NCBI GenBank assembly: GCA_018817165.1
Contig: JAHITY010000015.1
Span: 1 to 36,353, forward strand
Length of the DNA stretch: 36,353 bases
Source of the DNA: Candidatus Omnitrophota bacterium
GTDB lineage: Bacteria > Omnitrophota > Gorgyraeia > B26-G9
Reading direction: 5' to 3'
The notes below the pieces were generated by a model. That model worked only from the letters and a program-made list of their open reading frames with translations. It had not been told where the DNA came from and ran no database searches. Position numbers and translations under genes: made by a program. Positions 1-7,101 of this stretch are shown here, in pieces (the stretch's first letter is position 1; each line of letters begins with the position of its first letter).

Positions 1-140
<140 letters not shown>

Positions 141-153
141 CTATTTTCAATTT

Positions 154-444
154 TTAACCAATAATTGCCAAAATATCCTCTTCACGCAAAATTAAAAATT
201 CTTCACCTTCTTTTGTTGTTACCTGAGTTCCCGAATACTTTCCAAACAGAACCTTATCTTTTACTTTTACTTCCGGAGCCTGGATTTTACCGCTTTCCAG
301 AACTTTGCCCTGTCCTACAGCAATAACTTCCGCTTCCTGCGGCTTTTCTTTTGCACTGTCAGGCAAATAAATCCCTGATTCAGTTTTTGCCTTTGCTTCC
401 AACACTTTGACCAATATACGGTCACCTAACGGTTTTATCTTCAT
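154..444 (-). CDS. groES: GroES co-chaperonin
   Basis: A 96-residue protein of the usual GroES length, the heptameric lid of the GroEL chamber. It opens with [13 protein letters not shown]. The mobile loop falls at roughly residues 18-36 and contains SGIYLPDSA, whose I-Y-L hydrophobic group docks on GroEL. The C-terminus (EEDILAIIG) is also typical. The ATG is preceded by GGGAGGT at good spacing. It is first in a groES-groEL operon, and a CIRCE element lies in its leader, so heat-inducible repression by HrcA is expected. hrcA is not in this window. Confidence 0.97.
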   Translation of the reverse strand: MKIKPLGDRILVKVLEAKAKTESGIYLPDSAKEKPQEAEVIAVGQGKVLESGKIQAPEVKVKDKVLFGKYSGTQVTTKEGEEFLILREEDILAIIG

Positions 445-465
445 TCCAATACCTCCCTTGTTTTA

Positions 466-492
466 TCAGCACTCTCACACTAGGAGTGCTAA
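466..492 (-). promoter_or_regulatory. CIRCE operator (HrcA-binding inverted repeat)
   Basis: The sequence reads TCAGCACTC, nine spacer bases, then GAGTGCTAA. This is the CIRCE consensus (TTAGCACTC-N9-GAGTGCTAA) with one mismatch in one half-site. It lies about 20 bases upstream of the groES start codon and just downstream of the likely -10 box, where HrcA would block transcription of groES-groEL. Confidence 0.93.
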
Positions 493-507
493 TTAGTGTT
501 ATCTAAG

Positions 508-536
508 AAAATAACACATTAAAAATTTTAATTCAA
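508..536 (-). promoter_or_regulatory. Likely sigma-70-type promoter of groES-groEL
   Basis: Read on the minus strand there is a TTGAAT -35-like box (531-536), a 17-base spacer and a TATTTT -10-like box (508-513), ending 15 bases before the CIRCE operator. Spacing is ideal and the position is right for an HrcA-controlled operon. The hexamers are imperfect and no transcript data exist. Confidence 0.6.
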
Positions 537-544
537 GCATTTTT

Positions 545-1344
545 TTTAAGAAAAATTAAATTAAATTCAAAAAAGAAGTTAGCCCGTTGGCGCGTTTACG
601 AGTTTACGCGTTTTTAAGTTAATTTTTCCAGATATTTATTAATCCTCTATACCCACAAATCGTAAATTTGCCTATCATCTTGGAAAATTATAGTTACTCC
701 CTTCATTTCTTTTCATCAGCTAAAAGAAACGAAGCAAAGAAAGAGCCGCCCCACTGAAATTTTAAGCGATGTCCTTCTTTTTGGGGTTCAGCAGGTAAGA
801 TGATTCCGGTGATTCACTCAGGCACGCAAAATAAACGTGCCTTCACGCCAACAAGACATCCTGTCTAAGTGGCGCTCCGCCGTCCTGGCTCCGTACAAAT
901 CCCCTCCATCAAAGAACCTCAGCTATAAAATTCCAAAGGGGAAGAAAAATACAAGAACACATAGTCATAATATCACAAGATTGATAGATAAAAGGCAATC
1001 CGCAAGTCAAAAATTCTCTTTGAGCGGCGCTTTCGAACGTAATTTTGACACGATGTCAAAATAGAGAGAACGCGCGGCTGGGCCTGTACGATGCAGGCTC
1101 AGGCTTAGCGAAAAGATGTGTTTTTGACTGTAAGCGCATCGTAGATAATTTATGTCAGCGTAAAATTTACCTGTCATCTTTGTAGCACTTCATAACATAG
1201 AGTTGATAGTTATGAGTTACGAATGGATAGTTACCAGTTATTAGTTTTAGCTTTTGCCATTAGCCATTTTGAATTTTTTGCTTTATTTATTTCAGTTTTC
1301 ACTTTATAACTTTATGAACTTACTACTTTATCCATCGATAATAG
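545..1344. other. 800-bp spacer without a convincing gene, rich in palindromes
   Basis: This spacer between coaX and groES holds no believable protein gene. All frames on the minus strand are broken by stops, and the one plus-strand ORF (837-1064) has no family features. It is more GC-rich than its surroundings between about 730 and 1140 and contains several perfect inverted repeats: TTTCTTTT/AAAAGAAA (706-713, 722-729), ATCATCTT/AAGATGAT (674-681, 797-804), AGGCACG/CGTGCCT (820-826, 836-842) and TACGATGC/GCATCGTA (1087-1094, 1136-1143). Its right end (about 1298-1335) carries ACTTTATAA-like words resembling those at 13805-13852, and 590-615 carries GTTTACGAGTTTACG words. It may be a decayed mobile element or a structured non-coding RNA. 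Confidence 0.5.
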
Positions 1345-2124
1345 CTATACGCTGCTTTTGAAGGCGCTTTCAATCCCCTTAAGAGTCAAAGTACTGTCAT
1401 AAACATCTATATTTTTGCAAAGCTTTTTCATTAAATATAAATGGCCGCCGGTAGCAATAACTTTGATCGGCTGCTTAAATTTAAGTTTAAAATCCTGTTT
1501 AAATTTATCAATCAATCCATCAATCAAACAAGCATAGCCATTAAACACCCCGCTTAGAATTGAATTATCCGTATCTCTTCCTAACAAAGCTTTGGGCATT
1601 TTAGCTGATAATTTTGGTAAAAGTGCAGTATGATGATGCAAAGAAAAAAGCGAAAGATTAATTCCAGGGATAATTACTCCCCCTAAATATTCCGCTTTAT
1701 CAGAAACAAGATCAATAGTTATTGCTGTGCCAAAATCAACCACCAAAGCCGGAAGAGAATAGTTTTCTTTAACCCCTAGCGCGTTTACCAATCTATCCAA
1801 GCCAACCTGCTCCGGAATTTTATATTTATTTTTAATTTTAATCCGCACCTCTTTGCCAATACAAAGAACTTTTGCTTTGGGAAAAATTTTGTTTAATTGT
1901 TTTTTTAAACCAGCTTGTGCTTTAGGCACCACTGAGCAAATCACAAAATTGTCGATTTTATCTGCTTTGGCTTTGATTTTTTTAAGATAAGCCGATAGCT
2001 CTTTTTTTAAAACCAATAAATCAGCGATTAATTCTGTCTTTATCCGTAATACCGCATAATTGTCTTTCTTTTTAGAAAAACCAAATACAGTACTGGTATT
2101 CCCAATATCAATATACACGTTCAT
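1345..2124 (-). CDS. coaX: Type III pantothenate kinase
   Basis: At 259 residues this is the normal size for CoaX, which phosphorylates pantothenate in the first step of coenzyme A synthesis. The N-terminal phosphate-binding motif DIGNTSTVFGF (residues 6-16) and the second motif VVDFGTAITID, followed by GGVIIPG, are those of the ASKHA-fold type III enzymes. The C-terminal IATGGH segment also fits. It starts 16 bases after the birA stop codon, so it is probably the last gene of pilT-uvrB-birA-coaX. Pairing of birA and coaX is common in bacteria (sometimes fused), which supports both calls. Confidence 0.95.
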   Translation of the reverse strand: MNVYIDIGNTSTVFGFSKKKDNYAVLRIKTELIADLLVLKKELSAYLKKIKAKADKIDNFVICSVVPKAQAGLKKQLNKIFPKAKVLCIGKEVRIKIKNKYKIPEQVGLDRLVNALGVKENYSLPALVVDFGTAITIDLVSDKAEYLGGVIIPGINLSLFSLHHHTALLPKLSAKMPKALLGRDTDNSILSGVFNGYACLIDGLIDKFKQDFKLKFKQPIKVIATGGHLYLMKKLCKNIDVYDSTLTLKGIESAFKSSV

Positions 2125-2140
2125 TACTCAGTCCCCTGTG

Positions 2141-3103
2141 TTAACTAATAACACTTACATCTCCGCTTAAAATATGATGCGAAAACCCAAAATCATCGCG
2201 CACAATTAAGGCCCCGCTATCATCAATATCCATTGCCTGTCCTTGAATCAGCTTACCGCGCCATTCGACTTTTATCCTTTTGCCCAAAGTCAGCGATAAG
2301 TCCCGCCAATCATTAATAATATCAGAAAAACTACCTTTAACAAGCTTATTATAATAAGTTTCAATTTCCCAAAGCATTGCCTGCAAAAAAGTGACTCTGT
2401 TTACTTTTTGTTTTGTTTCAATAAACAAAGATGTTGCCATATCCGGCAGGCTGCTCTTAGGAGTATTAATATTTATGCCAATACCCATGATAATAAAGTT
2501 TATCATATCCATTTCCGCGCTCATTTCTGTTAAAATACCGCAGACTTTAGCATCAGCAATATATACATCATTGGGCCATTTTATCTCCGCCTTGATCTTA
2601 GTTGTTTTTCTAATTGTTTTAGCCACAGCAACTGAACTCATCAAAGTTATTTTACCGGCTTCGGCCGGAGATATTTTAGGTTTTAAAATTAAAGACATAT
2701 ATATCCCGGAGCCTGGCGGTGAGACCCAATGCCGCCCCATCCGCCCTTTACCTTTTGTCTGTTTTTCGGCAACAATCAAGGCTCCTTCAGCTTCTGACTG
2801 TTCCGCTAAATTATAGGCAATAATATTGGTTGAATCCGCGGAATTATACGCGTAAATTTTTTTCCCTAAAACTTTAGTTTCCAATCCATAGCTAATTTCA
2901 TCCGGTAAAAGTTTATCCGGAACCCTATCCAGCGAATAACCAGTATGAGGGCTAGCTGATATTTCATAGCCACACGCTCTTAAATGGGTAATATGTTTCC
3001 AGATCGCGGTTCGCGAAACATTTAACTTACGCGAAAGCTCTTCACCGGAAATATAAGAATTTTTATTTTCTTTTAATAGTTTTATTATCTTTGCTTCGAT
3101 CAT
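2141..3103 (-). CDS. birA: BirA: biotin-protein ligase with N-terminal repressor domain
   Basis: This 320-residue protein has the bifunctional BirA layout. A winged helix-turn-helix occupies about residues 1-60 (SGEELSRKLNVSRTAIWKHI). The ligase core carries the biotin/ATP loop KGKGRMGRHW and the IKWPNDVYI motif, and an SH3-like C-terminal domain starts near GKRIKVEWRGK. It activates biotin as biotinyl-AMP and transfers it to carrier-protein lysines. The HTH suggests it also represses biotin genes, none of which are in this window. Its ATG lies inside uvrB, a 41-base overlap that implies translational coupling. No shorter start would keep the HTH intact. Confidence 0.96.
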   Translation of the reverse strand: MIEAKIIKLLKENKNSYISGEELSRKLNVSRTAIWKHITHLRACGYEISASPHTGYSLDRVPDKLLPDEISYGLETKVLGKKIYAYNSADSTNIIAYNLAEQSEAEGALIVAEKQTKGKGRMGRHWVSPPGSGIYMSLILKPKISPAEAGKITLMSSVAVAKTIRKTTKIKAEIKWPNDVYIADAKVCGILTEMSAEMDMINFIIMGIGININTPKSSLPDMATSLFIETKQKVNRVTFLQAMLWEIETYYNKLVKGSFSDIINDWRDLSLTLGKRIKVEWRGKLIQGQAMDIDDSGALIVRDDFGFSHHILSGDVSVIS

Positions 3104-5066
3104 TTGCCTTGGCCTTTAATTTCTCAATCTTATCTCTTAACATAATTGCTTTTTCAAATTGGAGATTTTTTACCGCAGTTTCCATCTGGCGTTCCAACAT
3201 ATCAATTTTGTCTAATCGTTCATAGGTCTTTATATTATCGCAAACTATTTCCCGAACAAATTCTTCCGCATTATCTTCATCTTCAATCCATTGATTAATT
3301 GCTTTAGTTATCGATTGCGGTTTAATCTTATTGATTTGATTATATTCTATCTGCTTATCTCTACGCCGTGAAGTCTCACTGATTGTTTTTTTAAGCGATT
3401 TGGTCATAATATTGGCATACATTATGACTTTACCATTTATATGCCTGGCGGCTCGACCGGCGACCTGGATCAAAGACGTTTCACTGCGCAAAAACCCTTC
3501 CTTATCCGCATCCATAACGCAAACCAAAGAAACCTCAGGCAAATCCAGTCCTTCTCTTAAAAGATTTACTCCGACCAGACAATCAAAATCTTTTTTCCTC
3601 AATTCATTTAATACTTTAACTCTTTCCATTGTATCTAACTCAGAATGAATATATTTCGTGGCAATCCCCGCCTGTTCCAGGTAAGCCGCCAGATCCTCAG
3701 CCATTTTTTTAGTCAGAGTTGTGACCAATACTCTTTCATGTTTTTTCGCGGTTGCTTTAACTTTTTCAATCAAATCATCAACTTGATGATCAGAAGAAAT
3801 CACCTCTATTCGCGGATCAACCAAACCAGTAGGCCGAATAATCTGTTCTACGATTTTATTACTTTTTTCCAATTCATAAGCTGATGGGGTTGCCGAGGCA
3901 AAAATCACCTGATCAATCAAAGATTCAAATTCGGCAAACTGCAAAGGCCGATTATCTAAACATGAAGGCAGCCGAAAACCATAATCAACTAAAACCTGTT
4001 TTCTGGCTTTATCACCATTATACATTCCTCTAATTTGCGGAATGCTTACATGCGATTCATCAATAATTGTTAAAAAATTCTGGGGAAAGTAGTCAATCAG
4101 ACAATACGGCCGACTTCCCTCTGGACGCTGACTCAAAAGCCGAGAATAATTTTCTACTCCGTGACAAAAACCAACTTCCCGCAGCATTTCCATATCATAT
4201 TTTGTCCTAGATTCCAAACGTTGCGCTTCAACAAGTTTTCCCTCAAGATTTAATTGAACAAGTCTTTGTTTTAATTCCTGTTCAATGCTTAACAATGAGC
4301 TCTCCAGCTGAGCATCCTCAACTAGAAAATGTTTTGCCGGATAAATCGCGATATCATCAACAACTTTTAGTTTATTCATTGAAACCGGATCAATTATCGA
4401 AATTTTTTCAATTTGATCACCGAAAAATTCCACGCGCACAGCTGATTGCTCATAAGCGGGAAATATCTCCACAGTGTCTCCGCGCACTCGAAATAATCCT
4501 TGGGTAAAGGCAATATCATTACGCTCATATCTGATTTTAATTAAATTTTTAAGCAATTCATCGCGCTGGATGTCCTGACCAGCTTTTAAATGCACAAACA
4601 TATTCTGATATTCATGAGGAGACCCTAAATTGTAAATACAGGAAACACTGGCAACCACAATCACATCATTTCTCGTCATCAGCGAAGTTGTCGCCGCAAG
4701 TCTCAAGCGATTAATCCGTTCATTAATTGCTGAATCTTTTTCGATATAAGTATCGGTTTGAGGGATATATGCTTCCGGCTGATAATAATCATAATAGCTG
4801 ATAAAAAACTCAACTGCATTGTGCGGGAAAAATTGTTTAAATTCAGAATAGAGCTGCGCTGCCAGGGTTTTATTATGGGAGACTATCAGCGTAGGGCGAT
4901 TAAGTGCGGCGATAACCGAAGCCATAGTAAAGGTCTTACCGCTGCCAGTTACGCCCAGCAAAGTTGTATATTTATCCTTATGCTTAACCGCATTAATCAG
5001 ATCAGCTATTGCCTGCGGCTGATCACCGGCCGGCTTAAAAGGACTGACTAATTCAAAAGCGCGCAT
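3063..5066 (-). CDS. uvrB: UvrB, excinuclease ABC subunit B
   Basis: A 667-residue protein of standard UvrB length. Walker A is GVTGSGKT (residues 38-45). The damage-probing beta-hairpin contains SYYDYYQPEAYIP, and the DESH box marks Walker B. The helicase motifs NLLREGLDLPEV and QVAGRAARH follow. The C-terminal UVR domain (LERQMETAVKNLQFEKAIMLRD) is the UvrC contact. UvrB verifies lesions delivered by UvrA and recruits UvrC for incision. The gene starts two bases after the pilT stop and overlaps birA by 41 bases. uvrA and uvrC are not here. Confidence 0.98.
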   Translation of the reverse strand: MRAFELVSPFKPAGDQPQAIADLINAVKHKDKYTTLLGVTGSGKTFTMASVIAALNRPTLIVSHNKTLAAQLYSEFKQFFPHNAVEFFISYYDYYQPEAYIPQTDTYIEKDSAINERINRLRLAATTSLMTRNDVIVVASVSCIYNLGSPHEYQNMFVHLKAGQDIQRDELLKNLIKIRYERNDIAFTQGLFRVRGDTVEIFPAYEQSAVRVEFFGDQIEKISIIDPVSMNKLKVVDDIAIYPAKHFLVEDAQLESSLLSIEQELKQRLVQLNLEGKLVEAQRLESRTKYDMEMLREVGFCHGVENYSRLLSQRPEGSRPYCLIDYFPQNFLTIIDESHVSIPQIRGMYNGDKARKQVLVDYGFRLPSCLDNRPLQFAEFESLIDQVIFASATPSAYELEKSNKIVEQIIRPTGLVDPRIEVISSDHQVDDLIEKVKATAKKHERVLVTTLTKKMAEDLAAYLEQAGIATKYIHSELDTMERVKVLNELRKKDFDCLVGVNLLREGLDLPEVSLVCVMDADKEGFLRSETSLIQVAGRAARHINGKVIMYANIMTKSLKKTISETSRRRDKQIEYNQINKIKPQSITKAINQWIEDEDNAEEFVREIVCDNIKTYERLDKIDMLERQMETAVKNLQFEKAIMLRDKIEKLKAKANDRSKDNKTIKRK

Positions 5067-5068
5067 TT

Positions 5069-6142
5069 TTAACGAAACGTCTTTCCTGTCTTCTGCAATA
5101 ATGTTTTAAAATGAGAAATGTCTTTGACCCTACTTAAAACAGTTTCATAACTAACCACACCCTTACAATATAAATCTTTTAAGGATGTATCCATTAGCTG
5201 CATTCCTAATTCAGCATTTGTCTGCATAATAGTCGGAATCTGCTCAGTTTTTCCTTCGCGAATAATATTTCGCAAAGCCGGACAAGCAACCAAGACTTCT
5301 GTTGCGGCAACCCGCCCCTTACCGTCAATCCGCGGGAGCAATTGCTGCGAAATAATTCCCTCAATCGCATTAGCTAAAACCATCCGAATTTGTTGTTGAG
5401 CATGCGGGGGGAAAACATCAATAATTCTATCGACAGTCTGGGTCGCGTCAGGAGTATGCAATGTTGCTAAAACTAAATGTCCGGTTTCCGCGGCAGTTAA
5501 AGCTGTTTGAATTGTTTCCAGATCGCGCATTTCACCAATGCAGATTACATCTGGATCCTGCCTTAAAGTATGAATAAGCGCACTACCAAAACTTCTAGTA
5601 TCAGAATAAACTTCTCTTTGAATAATTACACTTTTTTTGTGTTCATGAATATACTCAATCGGATCTTCAATAATAATTACTCGATCCGAACGATCTCGGT
5701 TAATAATATCAATCATTGAATTCATCGTTGTTGTTTTCCCAACACCAGTCGGCCCAGTTACCAGAACAAGTCCCGCGCGTTTACGGCAAAACTCTAACAC
5801 CACCGGCGGCAAGCCTAATTCTTCAGGAGTTCTGATTCTTAAGCCAACAACTCGAAAAGCAGCCTCAACACAATCTTTGGAGTTATAAATATTAACTCGA
5901 AAACGACTTATCCCAACCAAAGCAATTGAAAAATCTAATTCCCAGTCCTGCTCAAATTTCTCAATCTGAACTTGATTAAGAATACTGTAAATCATTTCTT
6001 TGGATTTTTCTCCGGTGAGAATATCCATTTCCATTGGTACAAGCTCTCCATCTATCCTTAGTGTAGGCGGAGAACCAACCACAATATGTAAATCAGAGGC
6101 ATTGCTTTCAACTGCTATTTCCAATAATTTTCTTAACTCCAT
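5069..6142 (-). CDS. pilT: PilT-type secretion/retraction ATPase
   Basis: At 357 residues this matches PilT, the hexameric ATPase that retracts type IV pili. Walker A is GPTGVGKT (residues 130-137), the Walker B/Asp box region is DPDVICIGEMRD (196-207), and the His box is GHLVLATLHT (221-230). ALRNIIREGK (289-298) corresponds to the AIRNLIRE segment that distinguishes PilT from assembly ATPases such as PilB. No other pilus gene is nearby; the context is DNA repair and cofactor genes. A PilU paralogue is possible, but the conserved retraction motif favours PilT. A 74-base gap separates it from nadC, so it may have its own promoter. Confidence 0.93.
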   Translation of the reverse strand: MELRKLLEIAVESNASDLHIVVGSPPTLRIDGELVPMEMDILTGEKSKEMIYSILNQVQIEKFEQDWELDFSIALVGISRFRVNIYNSKDCVEAAFRVVGLRIRTPEELGLPPVVLEFCRKRAGLVLVTGPTGVGKTTTMNSMIDIINRDRSDRVIIIEDPIEYIHEHKKSVIIQREVYSDTRSFGSALIHTLRQDPDVICIGEMRDLETIQTALTAAETGHLVLATLHTPDATQTVDRIIDVFPPHAQQQIRMVLANAIEGIISQQLLPRIDGKGRVAATEVLVACPALRNIIREGKTEQIPTIMQTNAELGMQLMDTSLKDLYCKGVVSYETVLSRVKDISHFKTLLQKTGKTFR

Positions 6143-6216
6143 AAAAATCCCCTTTGAATTTGCTCAATGATTTATCTGATATACATTAGATATTAATCTA
6201 CTTTATTATAAAAAAC

Positions 6217-7101
6217 TTATTTTGTTTTTAAACTAAAATCAATACATCGGAATGAATGGGTTAATGATCCCAAAGAAATAAAATCTACTCCGCAGGCAGC
6301 GATGCCAGCAATATTTTTTTCCGTAACATTACCCGATGCTTCAAGTAAAACCCGCTTATTGGTTTTATTTCTCAAACTCACTGCCTGTTTCATCTGGATA
6401 ATATTCATATTATCCAGCATAATAATATCCGGTTTACCCTGTATCGCGTCTTTAAATTCAGCCAAGCTGGTAACTTCAATCTCTAGCTTTACCTGTTTAG
6501 CGGTTTTTTTACGTACCTGTTTTATCATATCAGATAAATTAACATAACCAGAGACATCCCGCATAATCTGAATATGATTATCTTTGATCAATATCTGATC
6601 AAATAAACCAAAACGGTGATTGGCGCCCCCTCCGGTCTTAACAGCGTATTTCTCCAAAATCCGCAGACCAGGGGTTGTTTTTCTTGTATCCAAAACAATT
6701 GCTTTATATTTTTTTATTAATTGACTGATTTTCTGAGTTTTAGTCGCGATACCAGACAGCCTGCCGAGAAAATTTAGCGCTGTTCTTTCCCCTTTTAAAA
6801 TACTTATAGCCGGACCAATAATCGTGCAAATTGATTTCTCCGCTGTTAAATAGGCGCCTTCGGCAACATTGAACTTCACTTTTACTTTTTGATCAATCTG
6901 ACTGAATACTTCCTTAATCATCTCAAGACCGCAAACAACAATATTTTTTTCTTTTAAATAAATATCCGCCTGCATAATAACATCCTGAGCAATAACTGCC
7001 GCACAAGTAATATCGCCCGAACCAATATCCTCGGCCAAGGCATTGCTGACAATTATTGAAATATCGGATAAAACTTGTGTGTTTTTTTTACTTGAGCGCA
7101 C
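6217..7101 (-). CDS. nadC: Nicotinate-nucleotide pyrophosphorylase (quinolinate phosphoribosyltransferase)
   Basis: This 294-residue enzyme converts quinolinate and PRPP to nicotinate mononucleotide in de novo NAD synthesis. The family signature is clear: LDTRKTTPGLR, then KTGGGANHRFGLFD and the lysine-rich ILIKDNH motif. The C-terminal barrel includes IMLDNM and EASGNV. The start is a GTG at 7099-7101 lying inside the end of valS (14-base overlap) with only a weak ribosome binding site, which suggests coupling to valS translation. nadA and nadB are not in the window. Confidence 0.96.
   Translation of the reverse strand: MRSSKKNTQVLSDISIIVSNALAEDIGSGDITCAAVIAQDVIMQADIYLKEKNIVVCGLEMIKEVFSQIDQKVKVKFNVAEGAYLTAEKSICTIIGPAISILKGERTALNFLGRLSGIATKTQKISQLIKKYKAIVLDTRKTTPGLRILEKYAVKTGGGANHRFGLFDQILIKDNHIQIMRDVSGYVNLSDMIKQVRKKTAKQVKLEIEVTSLAEFKDAIQGKPDIIMLDNMNIIQMKQAVSLRNKTNKRVLLEASGNVTEKNIAGIAACGVDFISLGSLTHSFRCIDFSLKTK

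Noticed and set aside
837-1064. Plus-strand ORF of 75 codons in the groES/coaX spacer
   Set aside because: No ribosome binding site, no recognisable domain, low-complexity basic composition, and it overlaps several palindromes; better explained as non-coding repeat sequence.
2391-2816. Plus-strand 141-codon ORF opposite birA (and similar ones opposite uvrB, secDF and the RND gene)
   Set aside because: Antisense shadows of well-conserved genes; hydrophobic composition results from reading the opposite strand.
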